From assembly GCF_000620125.1 (NCBI RefSeq), contig NZ_JHVL01000002.1, positions 81,039 to 145,038 of the forward strand: a stretch of 64,000 nt of DNA, in the 5' to 3' direction. How positions within the stretch are numbered: the first letter of the stretch is position 1; each line of letters starts with the position of its first letter. The stretch comes from Clostridiisalibacter paucivorans DSM 22131 (GTDB lineage Bacteria > Bacillota > Clostridia > Tissierellales > Clostridiisalibacteraceae). The notes under the pieces are model-generated. The model was not told the DNA's origin, searched no databases, and saw nothing but the letters and a program-made list of their open reading frames with translations. This document shows positions 7,524-17,351 of this stretch, piece by piece. Made by a program: the position numbers and the translations under genes.

Positions 7524-9364
7524 TAACATTTACCCCCTGGCACAATATTGCTAACACCACAACCAGTACATCCATTACGGCAATCTTTAGTGGTCTGACC
7601 TTTCTCAGCATTTTTATTTTCTTTTATAAGATATTTTTTAGTTACCCCTGCATCAATAAAATCCCACGGTAACTTTTCCTCATAATCTCTAATTCTATTT
7701 GCATAAAAATGAGGATTTACATCATTTTCTTCAAAACTCTTTAACCATGACTCATATTTAAATAAATCTGACCATCCGTCAAATTTACAACCTTTTTTCC
7801 ATGCAGATATTATAGCTTTACAAAGTCTCCTATCTCCCCTAGCAAATACTGCCTCTATAAAACTTAATCTAGGATCATGCGTATTAAGGGTCACTTTCCT
7901 ATCTCTTATTTCTTTCTTTAACATATCTTGTTTCTTATAAAAATCCTCTATGCTATCTTGAGGATGCCATTGAAATGGAGTAAAAGGTTTAGGTACAAAA
8001 CACGATACACTAGTAGTAACTTTTAAATTTCCCCTTCTTTTCTCTTTAGGCATATTAAAAAATATGTCTTTAACCTTATATGCTAATTCCTTTATACCCA
8101 TTATATCTTTATCTGTTTCAGTAGGTAGTCCCATCATGAAGTATAACTTTACTGTTGACCATCCTCTTTCAAATGCTTCTGTGACAGAATTTATAATATC
8201 ATCTTCCACTATACCTTTATTTATTACATCCCTAAGACGCTGTGTTCCCGCTTCTGGAGCAAAGGTAAGCCCAGTCTTTCTAACCTTTTGAATCTCTTCT
8301 ATAATTTCAAATGAAAAAGAATCAAGCCTTAGTGACGGTAACGAAAGTCCTATCCCCTTTTCTTTGAATCTATCTATAAGCTCTATAGCTAATTGATTTA
8401 TATGAGAGTAATCACCTGTGCTCAAAGATGATAAGGATATTTCTTCATAGCCAGTTGATTTTACTAGACTATCAGCATATTTTAAAAGCGTATCTATACT
8501 TCTTTCTCTTACAGGTCTGTAAAGCATCCCTGCCTGACAAAATCTGCATCCCCTTGTACAACCTCTAAATATCTCTAACATTATCCTATCATGAACTATA
8601 GATATATTTGGTACTATAATCTTATCAGGAAAATAAGCTGCGTCTAAATCCTTAACAATTCTTTTTTTTATAATCCTAGGATATTTTTCTTTTTTAGGGT
8701 GCATACCTTCTATAGTACCATCATCATTATATGTTACTTCATAAAACGAAGGAATATAAACACCCCTTATATCAACTATCTCTTCTAAGAACTTTTCTCT
8801 TTCTAATCCTTTATCCTTCCACATTTTGTATTTATCCAATATTTCTAAAGTTACATCCTCGCCATCTCCTATTACAAATATATCTACTACATCCGCCAAT
8901 GGTTCAGGATTATACGCACATGGTCCACCTGCAATTACAAAGGGATCATCTAAGGTTCTATCTTTAGATAATATGGGTATGTCACCTAAATCTAACATAT
9001 TAATTATATTTGTATAACTCATTTCATATTGCAATGTGAATCCTATAAAGTCAAAATTGTTTATTGCCGTTCTAGATTCCAAAGAGTAAAGGAATATGTC
9101 ATTATCTCTCATCTGTTTTTCCATATCTATCCATGGAGCGAATACTCTCTCACAATATATATGGTCCTTTTGATTCAATAAATTATATATGATATGCAAA
9201 CCTAGATGAGACATTCCTACATCATATATATCTGGAAATGCAAATGCAAATCTTATAGTCTCATCAGTTATATCTTTGTGTATAGAATTTATCTCTCTAC
9301 CCACATATCTTCCTGGTTTTTCGACTTTCTTCAGTATTTTATCTAATAATCTCTCGTTTATCAT
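7523..9364 (-). CDS. TIGR03960-type B12-binding/radical SAM protein
   Basis: About 613 residues with an N-terminal cobalamin-binding-like region (FPDIYDVGMSHLGLHIIYNLL), the radical SAM cluster motif CTRGCRFCQAG near residue 275, and a C-terminal cysteine tail CRNGCTGCG. Start at 9364 is chosen because GAGG lies upstream. It is coupled to the DUF2344 gene and lies beside the RNase E/G gene, the conserved Firmicute order. The reaction is unknown; the [4Fe-4S]-SAM chemistry is clear from the motif. Confidence 0.9.
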   Translation of the reverse strand: MINERLLDKILKKVEKPGRYVGREINSIHKDITDETIRFAFAFPDIYDVGMSHLGLHIIYNLLNQKDHIYCERVFAPWIDMEKQMRDNDIFLYSLESRTAINNFDFIGFTLQYEMSYTNIINMLDLGDIPILSKDRTLDDPFVIAGGPCAYNPEPLADVVDIFVIGDGEDVTLEILDKYKMWKDKGLEREKFLEEIVDIRGVYIPSFYEVTYNDDGTIEGMHPKKEKYPRIIKKRIVKDLDAAYFPDKIIVPNISIVHDRIMLEIFRGCTRGCRFCQAGMLYRPVRERSIDTLLKYADSLVKSTGYEEISLSSLSTGDYSHINQLAIELIDRFKEKGIGLSLPSLRLDSFSFEIIEEIQKVRKTGLTFAPEAGTQRLRDVINKGIVEDDIINSVTEAFERGWSTVKLYFMMGLPTETDKDIMGIKELAYKVKDIFFNMPKEKRRGNLKVTTSVSCFVPKPFTPFQWHPQDSIEDFYKKQDMLKKEIRDRKVTLNTHDPRLSFIEAVFARGDRRLCKAIISAWKKGCKFDGWSDLFKYESWLKSFEENDVNPHFYANRIRDYEEKLPWDFIDAGVTKKYLIKENKNAEKGQTTKDCRNGCTGCGVSNIVPGGKC

Positions 9365-9451
9365 TATAATCATCCTCTATTTCAAATATTATATTTTAAG
9401 ACCCTAAAAGATATTTTACCACTAATTATATACTTTACTCAATATTTGATA

Positions 9452-10129
9452 TCAATTCAATACTTTTTTAGGATCTATTAGTTCTCCATTCTCTAATATT
9501 CTAAAATGAAATTTTCCTATCTGTTTACCAGTTTCTTTTAATTCCCCTATCTTTTGACCCTTAACTACATTTTCTCCCTTTTCCACATATATGTTTTCAA
9601 ACCCATAATAAATAGCTTCGCATTCATTATGTTTTATTTTTACATACTTACCATGCAAATTATCGTTGCCAAAATTTAAAACTATACCACTATTAATAGA
9701 TAAAACATCCTTTGATCTTGGCATTATATCTAATCCTTTATTAAATACTACAATACTTTCTCCCTTTTTAATCTTTCCATAATCTTTATATAAATCTCCA
9801 CTTACTGGCCATATATATTCATCATCTTTAATCATTTTTATTTCTTTCTCATTAAATACAGAAACTATTTTATTAGGTACCTCCTTTATATTTCCTATTT
9901 TTCTTATATCCCAATTATAACTAACTGTTTCTTTAATCATATTAAATGCATCTCTAGTAATATTTATGTTTAATCTTTTAATCGTAATTATTACAGCGAC
10001 TATTAATATACTTATAAATAATTTCTTTAGTTGACCTCTATAAAAAGTTTTATCCTTCTTTCTTTGAAAAAAATCTGTGCTTGACCTTTTTCTTCCTTCA
10101 TTAAAAAATCCATAACCCACTACACTCAC
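9452..10129 (-). CDS. SpoIVFA-like M23-domain membrane protein, probably non-catalytic
   Basis: This 225-residue protein has one membrane segment around residues 33-51 (KLFISILIVAVIITIKRL) and a C-terminal M23/LytM-like fold. The zinc motifs are damaged: the HxxxD site reads NKGLDI and the HxH site reads KFHFRI, so peptidase activity is unlikely. That pattern, and the position between minCDE and the rplU block, fit SpoIVFA, which inhibits the SpoIVFB protease during sporulation. No spoIVFB lies in the window, so the partner is elsewhere or absent. Confidence 0.7.
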   Translation of the reverse strand: MSVVGYGFFNEGRKRSSTDFFQRKKDKTFYRGQLKKLFISILIVAVIITIKRLNINITRDAFNMIKETVSYNWDIRKIGNIKEVPNKIVSVFNEKEIKMIKDDEYIWPVSGDLYKDYGKIKKGESIVVFNKGLDIMPRSKDVLSINSGIVLNFGNDNLHGKYVKIKHNECEAIYYGFENIYVEKGENVVKGQKIGELKETGKQIGKFHFRILENGELIDPKKVLN

Positions 10130-10212
10130 CTACCCAAATTATATTTGTTATAATATATATCTATTTTGGGTATTATTTATTTATTACTTTTCATCTAAAT
10201 AGCATATAAATT

Positions 10213-10240
10213 AAAAAATAGCACTTAAGTGCTATTTTTT
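10213..10240. terminator. Bidirectional terminator overlapping the mgsA stop
   Basis: A near-perfect palindrome AAAAAATAGCACTTAAGTGC continues into TATTTTTT, giving a stem with A and T runs on both sides. It overlaps the last codons of mgsA and ends the minCDE-mgsA transcript. Confidence 0.85.
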
Positions 10241-10630
10241 AAAAACATTTCGCCATTGCATATCCCCTCGTTCAAGACCTTTAATTAAAATTTCAGCAGT
10301 AGCTACATTAGTAGCTAATGGTATTCCATGTACATCACACAATCTTAACAATGCCAAAATATCTGGTTCATGGGGCTGAGCTGTTAACGGATCCCTCATA
10401 AAAATAACTAAATCCATCTCATCTGAGGCAATCTTAGAGCCAATTTGCTGATCGCCTCCCAATGGTCCTGATAAAAACCTGTGAATTTCAAGTCCTGTGG
10501 CTTCTTGTATTTTTTTACCCGTAGTTCCCGTAGCAAAAATAGTATGTTTGGCAAATATATGTTTATATGCCAGTGAAAAGTTTACCATATCTTTTTTCTT
10601 TCTATCATGGGCGATTAATGCTATATTCAT
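10232..10630 (-). CDS. mgsA: Methylglyoxal synthase
   Basis: At 132 residues it is full length for MgsA. Family motifs are visible: [10 protein letters not shown] at the start, GTTGKKI near residue 38, [10 protein letters not shown] with the catalytic Asp near 60, and [15 protein letters not shown] near 80. It converts dihydroxyacetone phosphate to methylglyoxal and phosphate, an overflow route when phosphate is limiting. It follows minE by 16 bases and shares its operon, as seen in several Clostridia. Confidence 0.96.
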   Translation of the reverse strand: MNIALIAHDRKKKDMVNFSLAYKHIFAKHTIFATGTTGKKIQEATGLEIHRFLSGPLGGDQQIGSKIASDEMDLVIFMRDPLTAQPHEPDILALLRLCDVHGIPLATNVATAEILIKGLERGDMQWRNVFKK

Positions 10631-10646
10631 TTTATTCCTCCTAGAT

Positions 10647-10931
10647 CTACTCGACAGTCTTATCTTTCATCTTTAAAATTGGTATATTAGCTATTAATGC
10701 AGGTATTGGTGTGTTATCAGTATTGCTTTTAGTTCTAGTTATTTTTATATCTAAGCCGTCCTTATCTATTTCCATATAATCTGATATAACCTTTATTATA
10801 TCTCCCTTTATCATTTCTAAAAACTTTGGAGAAACATTGGTTCTATCATGTATCAAAACAAGTTTCAACCTCTCTTTTGCCACATTTTTACTTTTATTAT
10901 CTTTTTTACTAAAAAGTTTGAATAAGTCCAA
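10647..10931 (-). CDS. minE: Cell division topological specificity factor MinE
   Basis: The 94-residue protein has the MinE pattern [22 protein letters not shown] followed by a C-terminal topological specificity domain. MinE stimulates MinD ATPase and displaces MinC from mid-cell. It lies 17 bases after minD. Presence of MinE rather than DivIVA alone is common in Clostridia and implies an oscillating Min system. Confidence 0.95.
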   Translation of the reverse strand: MDLFKLFSKKDNKSKNVAKERLKLVLIHDRTNVSPKFLEMIKGDIIKVISDYMEIDKDGLDIKITRTKSNTDNTPIPALIANIPILKMKDKTVE

Positions 10932-10948
10932 TATAATTCCTCCTCATA

Positions 10949-11743
10949 TTATTTTCCAAATAATATCTTTCTAATCTTAGTAAATACTCCCTCATCTACT
11001 TCTAAACTTAATAAAGGAACTTCTTCACCTGTTATCCTTCTAGTAATATTCATATATGCCATACCAGCCATAGCATCTTTATTTGTTACTACTGGTTCCC
11101 CTTTATTTGTAGAAACTACTATTGACTCATCATCTGGTATAACCCCTAATAAATCTATAGCAAGTATATCTATCATATCATCAATATTCATCATATCTCC
11201 TCTTTTTACCATATCATGTCTTATTCTATTTATTATAAGTCTTGGATTATGTAGCCCTTTAGCTTCTAAAAGACCTATTATCCTATCTGCATCTCTAACA
11301 GCCGAAACCTCTGGTGTAGTAACTACTATAGCATTATCTGCCCCAGCTATAGCATTCTGAAACCCTTGCTCAATTCCTGCAGGACAGTCTATAATAATAT
11401 AATCAAATAATTCTCTTAAATTAGTAGTAAGTTCTTGCATTTGTTTAGGTGATATTGCAGTCTTGTCCCTGGTTTGAGCTGCTGGTAATAAATATAGACC
11501 ATCGTACTTTTTGTCTCTTATAAGTCCCTGTTTTAATCTACATACCTTTTCTACAACATCTACAACGTCATATACTATCCTGTTTTCTAGACCTAATACT
11601 ACATCAAGATTTCTTAATCCTATATCTGCATCAACCACTACTACTTTTTTTCCCAGCATTGCTAACCCTGTTCCTATATTGGCTACAGTGGTTGTTTTAC
11701 CTACACCACCCTTTCCTGATGTTACAACTATAACCTCGCTCAT
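10949..11743 (-). CDS. minD: Septum site-determining ATPase MinD
   Basis: The 264-residue ParA-type ATPase has the deviant Walker A GKGGVGKTTT at residues 10-19, DADIGLRNLD, and a C-terminal amphipathic tail (FTKIRKILFGK) expected to bind membrane. MinD recruits MinC and MinE to the membrane. It is in a minC-minD-minE-mgsA operon with 20 bases to minC. Confidence 0.98.
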   Translation of the reverse strand: MSEVIVVTSGKGGVGKTTTVANIGTGLAMLGKKVVVVDADIGLRNLDVVLGLENRIVYDVVDVVEKVCRLKQGLIRDKKYDGLYLLPAAQTRDKTAISPKQMQELTTNLRELFDYIIIDCPAGIEQGFQNAIAGADNAIVVTTPEVSAVRDADRIIGLLEAKGLHNPRLIINRIRHDMVKRGDMMNIDDMIDILAIDLLGVIPDDESIVVSTNKGEPVVTNKDAMAGMAYMNITRRITGEEVPLLSLEVDEGVFTKIRKILFGK

Positions 11744-11763
11744 ACTCTCAGCCTCCCAACTTA

Positions 11764-12387
11764 TTAATTGTTTTTTTGTAAATAGGGTTCAATTATAATA
11801 GAATCTCCTTTTATCTTTGCTAATTCTGGCCATTTAGGATTTGATATCTCATTATCTGGAGATCTAGCAATTATATCTGCTATTCTTAATTGTTTTGATT
11901 TTAATTTAAATGCTGCTATTATAGCCCTTTTATTTCCACTGCTCCCAGCATGTACAATCCCCCTAAGAGAACCCATAATGATTATATTTCCTGTAGCAAT
12001 AACCTCTCCTCCAGGGTTTACATCACCTAAAACAACAATATTTCCATCATATTTTATACTCTGTCCAGACCTTATTGTTGATCTTACAAATTTAGTCTGT
12101 CCCTCTACTATATCTTGAGAACACGGAGGCTTAACAACCTTTGGTTCTATTATATCTACCTTTAATCCATAGTCTTCTTTTAGTATATTTGTCAAAGTAT
12201 CTCTTTCCTTTGATGTTAGAGTTTTACCTTTAAACCCTATAACTTTACCCCCTCTAAAAAAATCATGTCCTTTTTCTAATTTATATTTTAAATTCATTTT
12301 TATATTTTCAAACGTTGCTTCTTTTATATATATATATAGTCCTTCATTAGTTCCTTTAAATATAACAGAATCTTTTTCCATATACAT
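11764..12387 (-). CDS. minC: Septum site-determining protein MinC
   Basis: The 207-residue protein ends with the MinC beta-helix domain: GDVNPGGEVIATGNIIIMGSLRG, then GSSGNKRAIIAAF. The N-terminal half is the FtsZ-inhibiting domain. Together with MinD it blocks Z-ring formation at poles. First gene of the min operon; the start could be the first or the second Met (MYMEKD), a difference of two residues. Confidence 0.95.
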   Translation of the reverse strand: MYMEKDSVIFKGTNEGLYIYIKEATFENIKMNLKYKLEKGHDFFRGGKVIGFKGKTLTSKERDTLTNILKEDYGLKVDIIEPKVVKPPCSQDIVEGQTKFVRSTIRSGQSIKYDGNIVVLGDVNPGGEVIATGNIIIMGSLRGIVHAGSSGNKRAIIAAFKLKSKQLRIADIIARSPDNEISNPKWPELAKIKGDSIIIEPYLQKNN

Positions 12388-12611
12388 TTATACCTCCATA
12401 AAGTAATACTCAACTACGATGGAGTCTTTACTCTATCTAATTGTATTATTTATTTTTTAAAATAATATAGAATTCTACCTCCATATGTATATTATAAAAT
12501 TTGAACCTACAGAATAATCATTTAAGTACTTATTCTTTATAACTGGACTAAATCCTGCAAAAAGTCAAAAAAAGATTTAAATAGTTTTCTAATACTTTGA
12601 GATAGTAATGA

Positions 12612-12629
12612 CCTCGTAAGATTACGAGG
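12612..12629. other. Strong hairpin directly after the PBP2 stop
   Basis: The perfect inverted repeat CCTCGTAA / TTACGAGG with a two-base loop abuts the stop codon of the PBP2 gene. There is no T run after it on either strand, so it may protect or process the mRNA end rather than terminate transcription. It is GC-richer than its surroundings. Confidence 0.5.
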
Positions 12630-12630
12630 C

Positions 12631-15600
12631 CTAAGGAACCAGTTTATTATTAAAAGTAAATACATCCTCTTCAGTATTAAGTCCCAAATATTCGGCTATG
12701 ACATCTCTAACCACTGGCCCTGCGTATCCACCATGTCCTCCTTGAAATATAACTGTAGCTATAGCTATTTGAGGATCTTCATATGGTGCAAATGCAACGA
12801 ACCATGCATAATCATCATATGGTTTTCCAGTAGCAGGATTTATGCCGTCTTTTTCTGCTGTACCTGTTTTAATTCCAACTTGAATAGGGAAATTTCTAAA
12901 TATGGTCTTTCCTGTACCGTCTGTAGCTGCCATATTCATACCTTTCATTACATAATCAAGATATTTATAATCATCCAAGCCAACTCTATGGGGTTCTTCT
13001 GCCTTTCTATGTTCCTTTCTATTCCCCTTAAAATCTTCTAATTTATCCACCACACTTACCCTATATCTATATCCTCCATTAGATAATGTAGCGATAAAAT
13101 TGGCTATTTGTAAAGGCGTATATGTGTTTTGTCCTTGTCCTATAGAAATATTGAATGTATCTCCCAATTTCCATCCTGCTTGTTGTAAATAAGTAAACTT
13201 TATAATATCTGTAATATTGGCTCTATCCCCTTCAAGTTTTTTACGACCATCTATATTCATCTTATACAATCGTCTCATTACTTCCGCTCTAGATAAAGGC
13301 TCTTCTAATTCTGTCCATGATGCTATCTCATTTATGACCTTTTTAATCTCTTTATCAGTAAGTGTCACATCTTCTTTTATATATTTTCTTATATTATTAT
13401 TTAAAAATCTAGTCAAATATCTTTTGATTGAACGAGTCTTATCATAGGGGTCTGGAGTCTTACCTGCTTCATTAGGTATACTAATCTCTATTCCAGTCTT
13501 ATCATTTAATCCAAACTCTTTAGCCATATATAATATATCTTCTATATCTACCTTTACTCCTATGCTCTTATTTGTTCTCATATTAGTTCCCGCAGCCAAA
13601 GTGTAGAAATAATAATTACACGAGTCCTTTATTGCCCTAAACATATCAGTAGGACCATGAGATCCCCTATAAGTATTCCAAATCCAACAACCAAATCTTT
13701 GATTACCTAAATCCACATATCCTAGAGAGTTAATCTTTTTATAAGGACTTATTCCTTTCTGAAGTCCTGCTAATGCTGTAATCATTTTAAATGCTGAGCC
13801 TGGTTGTATAGCTGTTTGTAATGCAATATTATATAGTGGTCTTGGAGCCAATGGGTCATTGTCCTTCTCAGGCTTTAAACTCTCCCAATCTTCCAAAGAA
13901 ATACCTGTTGAAAACAAATTAGGATCATATGAAGGGTAATTTGCTAGTGCCAAGATCTCTCCTGTCTTTACATCTATAGCCACCAAGGAACCCGATGTAG
14001 CATTGCTATAATGTCTTCCTCCTTTAGCTGTACCATATTTATAATTACCCCATTTACTTTTATATCTTCCCCCTATTTGTATCTGTTCTAAAGCATATTT
14101 CAAAGAATCCTCTGCAACCTTTTGAAGTTTAGTATCTATTGTAAGAAATAGATTGTCTCCTGGAATAGCTTTCTTTTCATCCAATACATTTATAGTATTT
14201 CCAAATACATCTACTTCAACTTTCTTTGAACCTATCTCTCCTTTGAGATATTCCTCAAATTCTTCCTCTACCCCTGTTTTACCAATTATATCATTGGGAG
14301 AATAACCTAATTCTTCAATATATTTCTCTATTTCATTTGGTTGTGATATCTTACCTAAATATCCCAATACATGAGATGCAATTTTCCCCATTGGATAATA
14401 TCTTACAGGTTCTACAGAGACTTTAACTCCTCTTAATTCATCACTATTTTCCATTATCTTAGCTACAGTTATATCATTAACTCCATATGATATATTTACT
14501 GGTTGATACGCCCTATAACCTTGCTTGCCTAACTGTTCTATTACATTTAGGATATGTCTTTTTTCATAAAAACTAAGGGAATCATCTATCCCAAATTTAT
14601 CACATAAATTGTAAAATGCATCCTCGGCATTTAAATCTTCATCTAATCCATATTTTCCTAACCAACTTTTTTTATTTAATAATGCTACATATTCCCATTT
14701 AGCTATAGATATTTTAGGATTTGTTCCATCATTTAATATCATCTTTTGTATAATATATTTAAGGTCACTATCAGTTATAATATCATCTATAATTTTAGTC
14801 TTTTTTCCCAAATAGATTACAGCTTCCAATGGATCTAACTCATTATTTATATTTTCTTCTTTATAAAATTGTTTCTGGGATTGTATATCTTTATATTTAA
14901 ATCTAGTGGTATTATTTTCTTTATCCACGAGTATCTCAACAGGTACATTAATATTTGCTTCATCAAATTTATCCATAATCATTTTACCGGGAATTATATA
15001 TTCACCTTCAGAATCACTACTTTCATAGATTGTATTAAGAATTTGATTAATATATGAGGTAAGAACTATATTTATGAAATCTTCTTTAGCAGTAGTCTCC
15101 ATAGTTATATTATCGAATCTTTCCATTAATGATATCTTAATTTCTTTATATTCCTTATCGAAATTGTAATCAAACTTCTCTAATATATATTTCTCACCTA
15201 AACCTTTTTGTACTAATTTTTTATATATTAATTCTCTAGTTACATCATGTCCCATAAGACCTCTTATATATTTTTCATCTCTAGAAAGCAAGTGAATAAG
15301 TGTGTCCTTTGCTCCTAATTCTCTAGGTATATTATTTTTTTTCTTCCATTTTTCTATATCTTCTGTCTCATCAAATTTTATACTAACCTTATTAGACTGT
15401 TTATCAATGTTTATTTTAAATGGTTGATGTATATCTTCATGATGCAATATTGATGATGCCTTCTTTGCTGTTATTGATTCATAATTACCAGATACATAAT
15501 ATGTATCCAATAATTCATTTAATAGATTATTTTCCATAATTATATCTATAATTTCATCTTCAACAGCTATATTTTTTAAATAATCTTCAAAATTTTTATA

Positions 15601-15960
15601 CTCAATATTGTTTAATTTTATAGGCAATTCATCTATATATATTTCCCCTTGTTTTTCCAATATATTTACTAACTTAAGGGCAATCTTATTTCTATCATCA
15701 CCCTTAATTTCATCCTTCATTATCTGTACTGTAAAACTAGGTTTATTGCCCGCTAACAACCTGCCATATCTATCTCTTATCTCTCCTCTAGGTGCAGTCA
15801 TCGGTACTTCCTTAACCCTTTTATTATCAGAAATTTCTCTGTACTCAGGTCCCTCTATAGCAGTCAATATTGCTAATCTAATTCCCATTATTGCAAATAT
15901 TACTGATAGTATTATCAATAAAATATTGTATCTATCCTTTAGTTTTTCTCTTAACTTCAT
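12631..15960 (-). CDS. mrdA: Very large penicillin-binding protein 2 (PBP2/MrdA)
   Basis: This 1109-residue class B PBP has one N-terminal membrane segment (residues 12-34), the PBP dimerisation signature RGEIRDRYGRLLAGNKPSF, and transpeptidase motifs in order: PGSAFKM (active Ser, Lys), DSCNYYFY (SxN) and IKTGTAEKDG (KTG). It cross-links peptidoglycan during elongation with MreBCD, whose genes are directly upstream. Typical PBP2 has 600-700 residues; most of the extra length is an insertion between the dimerisation signature and the second conserved block near residue 500, with additional sequence before the SxN region. The insertion has no motif I recognise. Confidence 0.95.
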   Translation of the reverse strand: MKLREKLKDRYNILLIILSVIFAIMGIRLAILTAIEGPEYREISDNKRVKEVPMTAPRGEIRDRYGRLLAGNKPSFTVQIMKDEIKGDDRNKIALKLVNILEKQGEIYIDELPIKLNNIEYKNFEDYLKNIAVEDEIIDIIMENNLLNELLDTYYVSGNYESITAKKASSILHHEDIHQPFKINIDKQSNKVSIKFDETEDIEKWKKKNNIPRELGAKDTLIHLLSRDEKYIRGLMGHDVTRELIYKKLVQKGLGEKYILEKFDYNFDKEYKEIKISLMERFDNITMETTAKEDFINIVLTSYINQILNTIYESSDSEGEYIIPGKMIMDKFDEANINVPVEILVDKENNTTRFKYKDIQSQKQFYKEENINNELDPLEAVIYLGKKTKIIDDIITDSDLKYIIQKMILNDGTNPKISIAKWEYVALLNKKSWLGKYGLDEDLNAEDAFYNLCDKFGIDDSLSFYEKRHILNVIEQLGKQGYRAYQPVNISYGVNDITVAKIMENSDELRGVKVSVEPVRYYPMGKIASHVLGYLGKISQPNEIEKYIEELGYSPNDIIGKTGVEEEFEEYLKGEIGSKKVEVDVFGNTINVLDEKKAIPGDNLFLTIDTKLQKVAEDSLKYALEQIQIGGRYKSKWGNYKYGTAKGGRHYSNATSGSLVAIDVKTGEILALANYPSYDPNLFSTGISLEDWESLKPEKDNDPLAPRPLYNIALQTAIQPGSAFKMITALAGLQKGISPYKKINSLGYVDLGNQRFGCWIWNTYRGSHGPTDMFRAIKDSCNYYFYTLAAGTNMRTNKSIGVKVDIEDILYMAKEFGLNDKTGIEISIPNEAGKTPDPYDKTRSIKRYLTRFLNNNIRKYIKEDVTLTDKEIKKVINEIASWTELEEPLSRAEVMRRLYKMNIDGRKKLEGDRANITDIIKFTYLQQAGWKLGDTFNISIGQGQNTYTPLQIANFIATLSNGGYRYRVSVVDKLEDFKGNRKEHRKAEEPHRVGLDDYKYLDYVMKGMNMAATDGTGKTIFRNFPIQVGIKTGTAEKDGINPATGKPYDDYAWFVAFAPYEDPQIAIATVIFQGGHGGYAGPVVRDVIAEYLGLNTEEDVFTFNNKLVP

Positions 15961-15962
15961 TT

Positions 15963-16475
15963 TTATCTCCTGCCTCTATAACTTCTAAAACTTAAATTTG
16001 ATCTGTTTTCAATACTATATATCAATTTAAATATAAATATAGACAGTATGCTATTATATATAGATTCAACTATAATAACCCTTCTGAGCAACAATATAAA
16101 TTCCATATTAACCCCAAAAATATACATTATAATATAGTATAATAAATGGCTTAATATAGTCCCTATAAATGTAAATACCGCTGCTGTAAATGGACTGTTT
16201 CTAAAAAATTTATTATTTATTGAACCATATGAATAAGCTATCAAAAAATAAACTAAACTATGGGTGCCTACTACATCATAAAACAACATATCGTATAAAA
16301 ATCCTGTAATTATACCTATTATAGCCCCTTGCCTCTTTTCCCTCAATATAGCAAATATGATTACTATTATAAGTGCTGTATTAGGCAAAACAGAATAAAC
16401 TGCAATATGCTCAAATATTGTAGTTTGAATAACAAAATTCAATAATATAACAATCACTGGCACCATATTGTTCAA
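15963..16475 (-). CDS. mreD: Rod shape-determining protein MreD
   Basis: A 170-residue integral membrane protein with about five hydrophobic segments, containing ILREKRQGAIIGIITGFLYDMLF, which is typical of MreD. It lies between mreC and the PBP2 gene, with 13 and 2 bases of spacing. MreD is part of the elongasome scaffold. Sequence similarity is always low in this family, so the position carries much of the call. Confidence 0.9.
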   Translation of the reverse strand: MNNMVPVIVILLNFVIQTTIFEHIAVYSVLPNTALIIVIIFAILREKRQGAIIGIITGFLYDMLFYDVVGTHSLVYFLIAYSYGSINNKFFRNSPFTAAVFTFIGTILSHLLYYIIMYIFGVNMEFILLLRRVIIVESIYNSILSIFIFKLIYSIENRSNLSFRSYRGRR

Positions 16476-16488
16476 CTTAAAAACCCCT

Positions 16489-17334
16489 CTACTTATTTTG
16501 GTTAATTATTACAAAAACATCATTGATTTTTTTAAAGTCTATTGCAGGTTCAACTATAATATTTTTTATTAACTCATCATTTTTTTTCTCTATTTTAGAT
16601 ACTACACCTATATACATATCAGGTATAAACACTTCTCCTAATCCTGATGTAACCAGCTTGTCCCCTTTAACTATGTCTGCTTTTTCATCAAATAAAAAAC
16701 CTTCCATTTGATTGTCCATTTCTCCACTAACAACACCATTGTCTTGAGTCCTAATGACCTTAAAACTAATATTGCTTCTAATATCTATTATAGATAAAAC
16801 CTTAGACCAATTATCTCCAACCTCTATTACCCTTCCTACCAATCCTTCCTTTACTATATTGCCATCAATTTTAACTCCTTGGACTACTACATCATCTTTT
16901 TTAATTCCATCATTAGCACCTTTATCTATGACAAAGTTATTAAACCAATTTCCACTATCTTTCGCTGTAACTTGAGCATCTACAAAGGTATAATTGGAGT
17001 TCTTTTTAAGCACAGCTTCATTCTCCAAAAAATCATACTTGCTTACTACATTATCCAATATTCTGTTATTTTCCTTTAAAGATACTATCTCTTTTTTTAA
17101 TCTCTCATTCTCTTCCTTAAGATTCCCTAAATTCCTTAGAGATTCTATATTGTTAGATATACTTTCACCAAAATTGTATACTACCTTCTGTATAGGAGTT
17201 ATTATGTTTACAAACTTATTTTCTATAAAAAAAGTCTTTCCTCTATTATGAGATGAAATTCCTATTATTACAAGTAAAATGATGGCAACTCCTGTAACTA
17301 TCATCTTACTCCCATATTTTTTAAATATTGACAT
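16489..17334 (-). CDS. mreC: Rod shape-determining protein MreC
   Basis: The 281-residue protein has an N-terminal membrane segment (residues 10-27), a coiled coil (residues 65-100) and the MreC core with GLVGRVIEVGDNWSKVLSIID and VTSGLGEVFIPDMYIGVV. MreC links MreB inside the cell to PBP2 outside. It sits 17 bases after mreB in the mreBCD-mrdA operon. Confidence 0.96.
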   Translation of the reverse strand: MSIFKKYGSKMIVTGVAIILLVIIGISSHNRGKTFFIENKFVNIITPIQKVVYNFGESISNNIESLRNLGNLKEENERLKKEIVSLKENNRILDNVVSKYDFLENEAVLKKNSNYTFVDAQVTAKDSGNWFNNFVIDKGANDGIKKDDVVVQGVKIDGNIVKEGLVGRVIEVGDNWSKVLSIIDIRSNISFKVIRTQDNGVVSGEMDNQMEGFLFDEKADIVKGDKLVTSGLGEVFIPDMYIGVVSKIEKKNDELIKNIIVEPAIDFKKINDVFVIINQNK

Positions 17335-17351
17335 ATATTATCACCAGCTTA

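Noticed and set aside
12612..12629. Hairpin after PBP2 as a standard terminator
   Set aside because: There is no T run on either strand, so only a hairpin is recorded.
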